DNA from: Obelidium mucronatum
Taxonomy: Eukaryota > Chytridiomycota > Chytridiomycetes > Chytridiales > Chytriomycetaceae
Assembly: GCA_025765595.1 (NCBI GenBank)
Contig: JAIVFH010000258.1
Location: 1 to 37,919, forward strand
DNA: 37,919 bases
Direction: 5' to 3'
How positions within the stretch are numbered: position 1 is the first letter of the stretch; every line of letters starts with the position of its first letter. Under the pieces are notes generated by a model. It had not been told where the DNA came from. It was given only the letters and a program-made list of their open reading frames with translations, and made no database searches. This document shows positions 28,218-37,919 of the stretch, piece after piece. A program made the position numbers and the translations under genes.

Positions 28218-28667
28218 AAGAGGAAAGTACTATCCAAAGCTTGATTGCAGATTACAATGTGGCTTTCAGAGAAGCAAATGTTATAGGATATAAAATCAAA
28301 GACCCAAAAAAAGAAAAAGAAAAAAAAGAAACGTGTTCAAAGTGAGCGCGTGTTTGTTGCGGCGAATCTGATTGGTTGGACTCCAAAATGACAATTTTCT
28401 CATTTTCCTCACCCACGCACCCCAAAGACAGGTTTCCAAGTCAATCTATTGCAAAAAGACACAGCACGTTACCAATTACAACTACTAGGTTACTAACGAT
28501 ATGCGGCCGTAAAAATGAAAGGGCCAGATGTTTCAGCGTCACCAAAAAGCAAACAAATCAAAAACAAGGAGAACGAAGAGATACATGATATTACAAAAGA
28601 ATAGAATATAGTCCTTTGAATTTTGGTGTTTATTTGCCTTGCAAGAGCATATTAAGTTACAGCGACA
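28218..28667. other. Upstream region of the ECL-type gene; no gene seen
   Basis: A/T-rich with purine runs (28303-28331). A 70-codon plus-strand frame at 28376-28588 has no recognisable features and low coding quality. Probably promoter sequence. Confidence 0.35.
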
Positions 28668-28878
28668 ATGAGTCATCAGGAACTCGTTGAGTATAAACAG
28701 CGTGCTCAGAATCGCGAGTCGCAAGTGATGCGTATGTGTTAATTTTTAGTTGCTTCTGATCCCAGCTTCAGCTGTTGGTTCAGGAGCGCTTGGCGCCATT
28801 GCAATTGTTGTAGTGCGATTTATGGTCTCAAGAATGAGCGCCGTTTCGAAAGTAAGGCGAGTCAGACCAAGTTCTTGA
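28668..28878 (+). CDS. Possible small single-span membrane protein
   Basis: ATG at 28668 opens MSHQELVEYKQRAQNRESQV. Splicing an unusually short 34-nt stretch (28732-28765, GTATGT to CCCAG) gives a 58-residue product. It has one hydrophobic segment (SAVGSGALGAIAIVVVRFMV) and a basic tail ending RRVRPSS. Small one-span mitochondrial proteins can look like this. The 34-nt intron is below the usual limit, and the opposite strand is also open (28745-28890), so this is tentative. Confidence 0.25.
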
Positions 28879-28986
28879 CCGGGAGATACCTGAGGACTAG
28901 TTCCAAACCTGTTGGACAGTGTTCAAAGAGGTAAAAACAATATGTCAAGAAGCAGTTATTTAATCAACAAGGTTGCAAGTGCGCAA

Positions 28987-30558
28987 TCATCTCTCATATT
29001 GTTCAACGTCGAGAATACCACCAGTCTGTGTTATTATCAAACCAAAAACCGTTAGCTATCCGATTGTGGAAGAATCTGGGGTTGCCCTTACCACGATAGT
29101 GTAGCTAGCAGTGTTCTCAGGATAGTTTGGCGACTTAACCAGCATCGCCTGTCTGGAATATCGTAAGTTAGAAACACGACTCTGTCTGCGTTGAATGCCT
29201 ATAAACCCACCGAACCCCTTGCCGCCAGAACAACACAACGCGATTTGTGCAAGCATGACCCCAGCTATCTCCTAAACACAAACCACATCAAACGAAACGA
29301 ACAAACAACAAACAAAAAAAGTGTATCGAACCGAGTGCGGGCACTAGAGTGGATACATCTTGATTTCCAACTTTCACTACTTTTGTTGCCATTTGATTGA
29401 CGACGAGAACCTGACACCAGAATCAGTTCAAATCGCTTCAAATTCCACCAAACAACTCACACAAATAGAATATGTTCCAGCCAGTTTCCTGAGTATCTGT
29501 GCCGATGTTGACAGTAATCGCGATCGTAAACCCATATCCCCGAACCCTTGTCTAAAGTGGAATGCAATGCTGTCCAAAACTATCAATTTGATCTGTTACG
29601 AGCAGATGGGTTAACGCAATTGTGAACCGAAATTTACAAAAGCCAACCTTTGGATTCTCCTGTACTACAGTTTCTAATTGGTGTAGAAGCGCAATCTGCT
29701 CAATATGATCGTGTACTCTGTAAACTCGTATATTTGTGAGGATGGCGCTGACATTATCTTCCTGATCTTGCGGATTAGATGTGGGGTAGTCTCTTTGGAC
29801 ACGAGCTGCGGCCATTTCAGCCACACGTTCAACTGAAAAACTGCCTTCCGTGTCTATTCATATCAACCCACTTAAATAAACGCGCCAGAGATATATATGG
29901 ATTACCAATATAGATGGCTTCGCCCTCTGCTCCCCCAGATTTCGTTCCCAGTTGAACATTGACACAAAGTTGCATGCTGAAGAAGGCGGATTCGGTTTTA
30001 GTATTCGACAACTGTTGACGACAACTTGACATGGCCATACCCAAATTGGGTTTTACCGACACCGGGTGGTCCGCATAGTTCCGTGACCTTTGTGTGTGTG
30101 TGTGTGTTCAAGGGTGATGTTTTCGGACACAGCTTTTAAGTTTGTTACCTGTGCAGCTGGGAAGCCTCCTTTGAACAAGCTGTCGACTTGTCGAGATCCT
30201 GATGTGATGGCCACTCGTTTCGTTTGTGCTTGCAGTGAATCAAATGCTGAGATGGATGTGAAGCCGCCTGGAAGTTAAAACGTAGTCAGCAGACAAGAAC
30301 GAATTCAAATGACACATTCACCCACTTGGCCCAGCCTGGCGGCAAAGTGACTTAGCTGTTTCTGCGCGAGTAGTTGGTTGAGGTTTGGATGAAAACATTC
30401 AAGTTTGAATGCAATGGTTTCTTTTTACCGTTTCCAACTTCGGCCAGGATCAGCACATCGAGCGAGTTCTTTGCCCCCGCTGCAGTCATCTTTGCTCTGG
30501 TTTCGGAGTCAATGTTGAACGTTGCGAGTGGCCGCGGAATTGGCTTTGAAGGTCGCAT
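28987..30558 (-). CDS. RAD51C: RAD51C-type recombinase paralog
   Basis: There are eleven exons: 30429-30558, 30326-30361, 30149-30267, 30041-30087, 29906-29976, 29648-29853, 29461-29592, 29332-29410, 29211-29271, 29092-29152 and 28987-29025. They sum to 981 nt, giving 326 residues. Walker A is GPPGVGKT (101-108). The strand GEAIYIDTEGSFSVERVAEM is rebuilt exactly across an intron. Walker B and the paralog signature are IKLIVLDSIAFHFRQGFGDM; later motifs are VVNQMATKV and LVPALGDSWGHACTNRVVLF, the latter closest to RAD51C. The protein acts in homologous recombination with other RAD51 paralogs (known for the family). Exons are as small as 36 nt, and one intron ends in a (CA)n tract before AAAG. 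Exon-2 boundaries are the least certain. It is the most intron-rich gene here. Confidence 0.9.
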
Positions 30559-30724
30559 TTTGTGGTTTTATTTGTCAGTATTTGTCATCGCATATTATGA
30601 AACATCTGCTATCGCTGCACTATGCGTGGCAAACAAACTGCACCGCGACAGGCAGCTACATTTCTGTATGCTTTCTGTGCTCTGATGGGAATAATCGGAA
30701 GATACGACAAATACAACGACACGT

Positions 30725-31027
30725 TTGGGACGACCGTGTATTGTGAATGGATTGAGTGATGGGTTCCAAAGTGGGTTATTAGCAGAGGGAAGTGGTGGTG
30801 TGGGGGTGGGCGTGGGGCAAGGTACTCGCGTTCCCGGGCAATTGAGGGGGACGGCGCCAGCTGTATCTAGTCTTTATTCGAGTGTGGGTAATTCGGGGCT
30901 AGGTAATAGCGTTGTAGGGGCTATGGAATCTGATTTGAGGGCGACGCAAAAAGGTGCTGGGAGTCAGTATTTTTCATCGAATCTTGATTTGGATTTGGAG
31001 TATGGGTCTGATAACGTTTGGGATTGA
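30725..31027 (+). pseudogene. Truncated copy of SulP permease C-terminus
   Basis: About 100 codons match the end of the permease (IVNGLSDGFQSG, RVPGQLRGTAPAVSSLYSSV, GAMESDLRAT) and keep the same final residues and stop (YGSDNVWD). The membrane and STAS parts are absent, and homology begins abruptly near 30705. It remains open but has no start or transporter domain. Part of repeat R3. Confidence 0.85.
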
Positions 31028-31567
31028 GAAGTTGGCGGGGGCGGGGCTGTTCCATTTGGCTCCTAATGTCATTTAAATATATATATATATATATATTTTA
31101 TGTATTGGAGATACTGCCTCGCATCCCTGTATGTTTTTTGAAGGCGGATTTTTTGGTGGTGGCGATTTCTTGTGGTTACTGCTTGATGAGACCATTCTTG
31201 GCGGGGGGCAGATTACAAGTGGACGGAGGGCATTCGGCGCGAAAAAAGTGGCCTGGGCGGGGTTTGAAAATAATAGATTTGGTGGAATATAATTTATGGT
31301 CAGTTCAAGTAAAAAAAGATGCTCAAAACAAACTCCTCCTCCGCAAATATTCCAGACGCGATCCATCGAGTCTACAGCCGCCACCTCTAGCTTATGACTC
31401 TCTATTACCTTCAGCCAAGTCACTCGCTGGTTAGTGGTTGATCCTTTTAAGTCGCCTGTCAAACACTAACAAAGATTTTCTGACTAATAGACTGATCGCC
31501 TCGCCACGCCATCTACGCACTTCCTGCTTTCAGTCTCCTTAGTCTTATCCAACGCGGTCAAATCTAT

Positions 31568-31576
31568 TATATAAAG
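31568..31576 (+). promoter_or_regulatory. TATA-like box conserved in all three repeat copies
   Basis: TATATAAAG, about 135-145 nt before a shared ATG (31710). Equivalent sites on the minus strand are near 10228-10237 in R1 and 19736-19745 in R2. If active it would drive transcription away from the SulP tail, through the repeat body. Confidence 0.35.
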
Positions 31577-33437
31577 TGCTAAAAGACGCGTTCGCCTGGT
31601 GTGAGCTACTTGTTCAACTCTGACAATTCCGACATTCTAAGAACACCCATAAATTATTCAACAGTTCCCACCTGAATCCGCCACCAAGAACTTCAAGATC
31701 AAGTCTCGAATGGAGATTTTAATGTCGCGTTACGCGTATTACTTTGTAAATGCTTTGCCTGTTCGGATAATTCCACAAAATGCGTATTTCCTCCTGTTTT
31801 TACTTTCAACACTCTGTAAAGAGTCCCGAGAGCTTCAAGATGTATTATACACACATGAATTACCACACACGCACTATCGGCATACCGAATCTGGCGTAGA
31901 CGCTAATGGGTACATCTCGTGTTCTCTTTTAACTTTACATCGTTTTTTTATTATTATTGGAAAACTAACACACATTCCTTTCTTTACCCTCCAACAGGCT
32001 CCAATGGGATCCGGATTGCAACTGAAGTACCGGCATCGGAAACCAAGACCAAAGTAGCAAAACGGAAACCCACCCACGCGGAGCTGCGAAACACGAAATC
32101 AGAACACAGGTGACAGAACGCACTTGCTCTTTTGTCGAGTGTTTTCTCGGAACGCGAATTGTCTCCCAGCTGACCACGAATGTCTGAATATGTAATACCG
32201 TGACACGACTCATGAAGTGTGTAAGCGCGGGTTCAACCCTCGCCGAAATCTGATTGTTTTCCACCGTTGTCACGTGAGCTTTTCTTACTCTATGGCAGCG
32301 CGATTCATGAACGCGAAGCTGGGAGAACGCTCGGCAAAAAGGCAGTGCCGATGTCGGCTGCGGGATGATTTCGTGGAGTACCGGATGTGTAGGAGGGGAG
32401 TACTGGAGTAGCGAAACGGGACAGGTGACTGGCGCTGTGATCTGCGATGAAACGCTCTGGAAACCCGAATGAAGAGGTAAATTTGCCAGTTTGTGCCCAC
32501 ATCATCTTTACTGACCATCTTCCTTTATTTTATTCGTATTTTACTCTTCCCCACTCTCGCTCTAACTCATGTTAACTTCTATCTGCATCTCGAGAGTCTT
32601 TGGCATTTGACGCGTCGGAGTCCCAGTTTCGGTACCAAAGTAGTTGCAACGAGAAACTGGATCCTGAGTAGTGGGAACAAGCAACCCGACCTTTGATGCG
32701 AAAAACTGTCACGCTTGACGTAGCTGCTGCGAATGCGGGTCCATTTTACGCCTTTGGCTCCTCTTGGCTCACGACGGAAGCACAATCAGGATGTACGCTC
32801 CTCGGACTCTATGGTGGTCACTTCCGTAATGGTAGCTGAACAGTAGAGTTTCGGGAGAGCTACTACCCTATGTAGAAAGCGCTTTTGGTCTCTACAGATG
32901 TCACTTCCTCAATAAGGAAGCTGACTAGTGGAGGCCAGAACGATTGTGCAGAAGTCGTTGAGCCTACGGGCCACTCGGAAAACCTGGATACCGTGTTTTC
33001 GGCTTCTACTGAAGGAAGACAGGATTAGTAGTAGCCGAAATAGGGTTGCTTGGTTGCAAAAAGGAGAAGGCGACTTGGAACAGCGAAACGGAAAGCGCTT
33101 TTTGAGGGGTTTTGGCTCTTGAAACAACAACCCTGGCTTGGCAGACGTTTTGATTCCCCACCTCCTCGTGGTGTCTGCTGGAAACGCGGTCTCTTTTTAG
33201 AGAATCGCGGCTAGGCGGGAATCACTTCTTGGGAATGTGCACAGTGCTTTGTAAGTGAGGTCTCCAGTATTTCACTACTCTGACCGCGTTTAAGAGGTCC
33301 GATTTTAGATGAGAGTTATGTGTGAACACGGTTTTGGTATTTATTGAAAACCTTTCTCGTGTCACGTTTCTTCAGATAAATAAATCACATGAAAATTAAT
33401 TTATTGGTGGGATAAAAAGCATTGGTAGCAGCTTAGT

Positions 33438-33730
33438 CTATACATGCGTATCCAATGCGGCTTGCGTCAGCGCGGCGTCGCGGGCGCGTTGCTTGACCTG
33501 CATCTCAATAAACAGCGAACGCTGCTGATCGAGGGGCAAGGAGCGCCGCTGCGCCACAGCAGCAGCTAGCTGGGCTTGGCTGGCCTCTGCTTGGTGGCTG
33601 TTAAGTTTCAATGCAATTAGTCACTTGGCTTCAAAGGTAAATGGCGTTATCACATTGCTTTCGTCCGCTGACTGGCTCGCTTTTTTCGAGCATTTCGCTT
33701 TTGCGTTTTGCTGAGGGGTTGTAGCTCCAT
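33438..33730 (-). CDS. Small basic protein, repeat-linked family, copy C
   Basis: There are two exons, 33654-33730 and 33438-33597, giving 78 residues. The product starts MELQPLSKTQKRNARKKRAS, then a helical Ala/Gln/Arg/Leu-rich part (EASQAQLAAAVAQRR, RSLFIEMQVKQRARDAAL) and ends TQAALDTHV. The intron interrupts an Ile codon (AT|C) at the same place as in copy A (8091-8450). The sequence before the ATG (AAGACTCCAAAA) is also shared with copy A. It lies about 160 bp outside the end of R3 and points into it, just as copy A points into R1. Function unknown; the basic block suggests nucleic-acid binding (inference). Confidence 0.6.
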
Positions 33731-33745
33731 GGTTTTGGAGTCTTT

Positions 33746-33910
33746 TGTGTAAGCAGCCCGTCACGAGCGCGTTGCGCCGCTTGCATCTCCGAATTCAGCG
33801 TGAGCTGCTTATCCAGTGTCAACTGGTGTCGCAGCTCGCTCCCATGCAGGTTGGAGAAGCAGCACCTTGGCCTCAGCGCGGTGGCTTTTCCGTTTCAACA
33901 CAATCAGTGA
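33746..33910 (-). pseudogene. Broken exon-2 copy (B) of the small basic gene
   Basis: The minus strand matches copy A from the last 24 nt of its intron (ACTGATTGTGTTGAAACGG) through RAEAKVL, TLDKQLTLNSEMQAAQRARD and GLLTQ. A 4-nt insertion after the Trp-Glu codons shifts the frame, and no exon 1 is visible. It runs directly into the 5' leader of copy C, so a continuous frame crosses the junction. Confidence 0.65.
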
Positions 33911-33986
33911 GTTTCCGTCTTGTCCAGCTTGAATGAAGTTGGTTATGGCAGAAACAATCCAACAAGTACGAGTATACCACTTATGC

Positions 33987-34190
33987 TTATTGAGGAATTA
34001 TTGACAAAGTAGTCGTGTTGGTTTTACGTTCAACGCAGTTGGTGAGTTGTTGATCGTTTGAAAGACTTTGCTGGCAAACGTTGTGCCAATTGCGTTTCTC
34101 AAGGGATGGCTTCAGGCATTCATCGGTTGAGTTCAATGAGTTGTGCAGCTGAGGGCAATGAACAGGATATGCTTGCTCAAGGCTTCTCAT
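33987..34190 (-). CDS. Possible small protein, 67 residues, unknown
   Basis: Open from ATG at 34190 to TAA at 33987. The product is Asn/Gln/Ser-rich with four Cys and no signal peptide or membrane segment. It is upstream of broken copy B and in the same direction. No family recognised; could be chance. Confidence 0.2.
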   Translation of the reverse strand: MRSLEQAYPVHCPQLHNSLNSTDECLKPSLEKRNWHNVCQQSLSNDQQLTNCVERKTNTTTLSIIPQ

Positions 34191-34388
34191 TTCTTCATCT
34201 TTGTGTATAATAATTTCTCAAAGAACGCGTTACTTTTTATGGTTAATAATTTCAAGGGGCTTTTGTGTATTTTGCTGATAGTTCCAAGGGGCTTTTGTGT
34301 TGCAAGATTGTTTGTTTTTCAGACAATTTTTCTTCGTAAAGAATCAGCAATTTATTATTCCATAAAATATCAATATTTTTCTTTGTTT

Positions 34389-37300
34389 TTACTGTTTCAA
34401 CTCTGCCGCTGCCGTAGGAAAAACAATCTTGAAAATCTCATCATACCAACAAACAAAATGTGGATCCAACCCATCCTTAATATACCCCGGTAGTTCATCC
34501 CAATCACTCTTATTAGCAGCGGGGAAGATAATTGTCTTGACTCCGCTTCTCTTTGCGGCAATCGTCTTCTCCTTCACACCTCCGATTTTCAACACTTTTC
34601 CAGTGAGCGTGAGTTCTCCGGTCATGGCAACATCTGGAATCGCTGGTGTGTTTAGGGAGAGGGAGAGTAACGAAGTTGTCATTGTAGTTCCGGCAGAGGG
34701 GCCTATTTTTACGTCATAAAATGAGTGAGTTCAGAAGTTTCGTTAAAATAGTTATATATTTTACCATCTTTCGGCGTCGCCCCTTCTGGAACATGCATAT
34801 GTATCTTTGCCTTGTCAAAAAATTTGTTGTCTGGGAAATTACGGGCCATAAACGCTTTGGAGTATGTGTAGGCAATGGTTGAGGACTCTTTCATGACATC
34901 GCCAAGTTGTCCTGTGCGATGGAATGAGGGCTTGGAGTCTTCTTGAACTACTGACTCAAGAACGGATTCAATGTATAACGATGCACCACCTGATGAAATA
35001 AAAGTGGATGAGTACAGGAATTTCGAAATCAGAAAGAATGTGAGCAAAGGTTTACCCATGCTAGTCCAAGCCAAGCCCATAATAACACCCGCAGGAGTGG
35101 TATCGTACATTCGGTCCGACGTATAAACCGGAGAGCCAACATAGTCTTTCAAGTTATCCTTCGTAATCACCAACTTGCCCAGTTTTTCCTTAACAGGTTC
35201 GCTATCCACAGCCGCTTCGCCGTTGTTTTCAATTGCCGCCTTCTCTCGCGCAGCAACGTCTTCTTCCACTTCCTGAGATCGACTCACAACCTTGAAAGCG
35301 GCTTTGCGGTACACTTTATCCACATGCTTCTTCAAGTTTCTAACTCCACTTTCCCGACAATAGTTTCGAATCAAAACGCCAACCGCCTCTTCTTCCAGTT
35401 CCACGTCCTCCTCTTTTAAACCGCTGGCTTCCCGTGCAGTGGGTGCCAGGTATTTCATTGCAATTGCCACTTTTTCTTCAGCAACATAGCCAGAGAGTGT
35501 AATGACTTCCATTCGGTCTAAAAGAGGGCCTGGAATTGTGTCGAGACTGTTTGCAGTACACACGAAAAGTACTTTGGATAGATCTAAGGGAACATCCATG
35601 TAATGATCGAGGAAGGAATTGTTTTGCTCGGGATCCAGGAGCTCCAAAAGAGCGGACGCAGGGTCTCCTTGATGGCCGCGTCCAATCTTGTCAACTTGAG
35701 ACCGCCAAGACAAAAAAAATAATACAATAAGAATCGAGCTGACTTGAATTTCAAAAAGCCAAAAAAAATTGTTGACTCACTTTCGTCAATCATAATCAAA
35801 GGGTTCTCGGTTTGGACCTTCTTGAGAGCTTGAATTACCTTTCCAGGCATGGCACCAACATAGGTTCGACGGTGTCCCTTGATTTCAGCCACGTCGGTTA
35901 AGCCACCAACCGAGAATCGGAAGAATTCCCGACCCAAGGCACGGGCAATAGATTTACCAACCGAAGTTTTTCCAACACCTATTAAAAGGCAGCAGAGTTT
36001 AGTGATGATGGGCGAATTCCAAATCAAAATCTCACACACCTGGTGGTCCGACCATGCATATGATCTTTCCTTCCACCGTGCCTCTCAATTTTCCAACCGC
36101 AATAAACTCCAAAATGCGGTCCTTCACATCCTTCAATCCATAGTGATCCTCATCCAACACCACCATGGCGTTCTTGATGTCAAAGTTTTCTTTGCTGTGC
36201 TTTCCCCATGGAATCTGTGTCAACCAATCCAAATAATTTCTCGTTACATTGAATTCACTCGCTTGCGGCTCCAAGTTCTGCAGCTTATTTATCTCCTCTT
36301 CAAACACCTTCTTGATGGGCTCCGGCATACTCAACTTTGCAGCTCGATCTTTGAACATGATGATCAGCTTATCTTTTCCATCCGATTCCATCCCGAGTTC
36401 TTTCTTGATTCCCTTCAACTGCTCCATCAAAAAGTACTCCTGCTGCTTCCGAGTAATTTTTTTATCAACTTCTTGAGAAATCTCCTTTTGCAGTTTCGCA
36501 TTCGCAAGCTCCTTTTTCAACACATACAAGGACTTTTGAAGACGTTCTTGGATGTCGGTGGCTTCCAAAACGGATTGGAGTTCCAAAGGCTCGCCGCTGC
36601 TGACGGCAGCAGCAAAATCGGCGAGTTTCCCGGCATCCTGGAACGCGTTTCCGCCGGTTTGGATGCTAAATGTCAGAATTTGGTCCCGCAGGAGTGGGTT
36701 CATTAAGCTGATTTCCTTGAGAACGTTCAATATTTCTGAGATTGTCGCTTTGATGGTGGGGGATTCTGCGTCGTACTCTGAATCGGGTTTGTTGGAGATG
36801 TTTGTGACAGATACAATGTGGTTTGCCAAGTGCTGGTTGATTCCGGTATAGGCTGGTAACACATGTGGGCCCAAGAGTTTAAGTGTGTAATTTTAGGATG
36901 CAAAGAAGCAAAATAAAATGGCTTACAAACCTGGGTTCACAATTTCACCCTCTTCAAGGTCTTCGCCAGAATCAGCGATTGTCTCTGAGGTTGTGCTGGA
37001 TTCCGAAACCGAACCAAACGTCCGTCCAGAGCTGGCATCAGTTAAAGAAGAAGGTGCTTTTGAAGACGCGGTGTTAGATAGAACCGACGGAGTGGCTTGC
37101 GTTGATTCCTCCTCCACGATAGGTGCCTCCACATTGACAACAGGAACATCCGTCGGAAGCGGCAAAAGCGCATCCAATTGAACACGTCTGTGAGGGTACA
37201 CCACGACCGTTAAAGCTTTATCATCTGGGCCGGCATTGTAAACACTTGTGATTTGTGCAAAAACACCAACAGGATGTACTTGATCGGCCGAAACAAGAGT

Positions 37301-37919
37301 GTCGGGCTCATATTTTTCATCTTTGGTCAGAAATATGGAAATGTATGGTTGTCGTCGGTCAAGGAGAGCCTGGATAGCTGCAATAACATGAGGGTCTTTG
37401 ATGTACAGTGACTTATAAAATCCAGGAAAAAGAGGTCTTCGAGTGAGTGGAATAGCCAGAGTTTGCGGATATTCTTTTGGGACCGACACTTTTTGAATCC
37501 CGTTGTTGTTATTGTTATTGTTGTTGTTGTTGCTGTTGCCATTGCTGCTGCCTGCGCCGCTTGATCCGGCCCCGGACGAAGGCGCCTTCGCCCCCAGCGC
37601 GTCCCCTGGCGAATCCGACGCCGATTTCCCGGACTTTTCCGGCGTCCCCGGGGCCGCCGCCGCCGCGTCTGTTTTGTCGTCGGCCAGCCAGCGCTCGAGC
37701 AGCAGCGCCTTTTCCCTGTCGCCCACGTCGAAGGCGACGCCGCCGACTTCTTTCGTCGCCGCTTTTTCGTCCGCGGCGTCCGGCGCCCGCACGCGCCGCC
37801 GCTTGTTTTTCTGCGCCAACTGCGACGTCGTCGAAAACGACGCCGCAAAGTCGGGCGCAAACCGGCGCCGCTGGCAAGCAAGGAACGGCGCCGGCCGTGG
37901 CACTCGCGCCGCAGTGAGG
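34389..37919 (-). CDS. PIM1: Mitochondrial Lon protease, 5' end beyond window
   Basis: There are six exons in the window: 36931-37919 (open at the edge), 36040-36852, 35781-35978, 35057-35694, 34765-34989 and 34389-34702. No ATG occurs before the edge in frame, so the true start is outside. The Arg-rich leader ([20 protein letters not shown]) is a mitochondrial presequence. Next comes the substrate-binding N-domain ([15 protein letters not shown]) with a long inserted disordered stretch ([12 protein letters not shown] and an acidic Ser-rich part). The AAA+ motor has Walker A GPPGVGKT, split by an intron, and Walker B PLIMIDE. The protease domain has the catalytic Ser in DGPSAGTTM, also split by an intron, and Lys in [14 protein letters not shown]. 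Lon degrades damaged matrix proteins and binds mtDNA. More than 1,050 residues. First-exon DNA is very GC-rich. Confidence 0.95.

Larger units (their letters stand above)
30705..33275 (-). repeat. Dispersed repeat copy R3 (inverted)
   Basis: Inverted relative to R1 and R2. The left end is homologous to the SulP coding tail, then the SulP 3' flank, an (AT)n stretch at 31077-31096, and the common repeat body, ending near 33275. On the plus strand it carries TATATAAAG (31568-31576), the ATG at 31710 and an open exon-like stretch (IATEVPASETKTKVAKRKPT, about 32018). The palindrome at 32225-32243 has one mismatch. No transposition gene seen. Confidence 0.8.

Noticed and set aside
28745..28890. Minus-strand frame (VSPGQELGLTRLTFETALIL) as a last exon of RAD51C
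   Set aside because: The RAD51C model closes in frame at 28987 with a normal family end. Joining this stretch would need to skip that stop and extend past the usual length.
37477..37917. 146-codon and similar frames opposite the Lon first exon
   Set aside because: GC-rich codons of Lon lack stops on other frames; the products are Cys/Ala/Arg low-complexity shadows.

Overview
This window is nuclear DNA from a eukaryote. Its genes are split by many short GT-AG introns (about 50 to 90 nt), packed tightly on both strands, with AATAAA-type signals downstream. Two genes encode motile-cilium proteins (CFAP65 and the outer-arm docking factor ODAD4/TTC25). Others belong to fungal families (an ECL1/2/3-type zinc protein, a DUF7719-like membrane protein, a SulP permease with a fungal-style tail, a PIM1/Lon protease). 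Together these point to a flagellated (zoosporic) fungus such as a chytrid. This placement is inferred from gene content.

Layout, left to right. 1-8 kb: the start of CFAP65 (minus, cut by the window edge), a doubtful 59-residue ORF, an acidic protein of unknown function, a helical-repeat 2-oxoglutarate oxygenase, then ODAD4. 7.7-10.8 kb: a decayed repeat fragment, a small basic-protein gene (copy A), and dispersed repeat R1, which ends in a decayed SulP tail. 11-17.6 kb: YIPF1/2-type Golgi protein (plus), then GRAM-VASt sterol-transfer protein, a secreted Cys-containing protein and an alpha/beta hydrolase (all minus). 18-25.4 kb: repeat R2 runs directly into the 3' end of an intact SulP permease gene, whose two large introns hold a swarm of tiny palindromes; a FET-like RNA-binding protein lies just upstream. 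25.4-30.6 kb: DUF7719-like gene (27 bp head to head with the FET gene), an unresolved stretch, an ECL-type zinc gene, a doubtful small gene and an 11-exon RAD51C. 30.7-34.2 kb: repeat R3 (inverted, carrying an open SulP tail copy) and two more copies of the small basic gene, one broken. 34.4-37.9 kb: mitochondrial Lon protease, whose first codons lie beyond the right edge.

The cellular genes are not an operon-like functional set. What ties the window together is compaction (stop-to-start gaps of 38-64 bp, 27-bp divergent starts, a poly(A) signal overlapping a start codon) and a repeat family. That repeat carries the end of the SulP gene and sits beside an apparently undescribed family of roughly 80-residue basic proteins with a conserved intron. 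Exon structures were built by eye from splice signals and reading frame; in the main multi-exon models the summed exon lengths are divisible by three.
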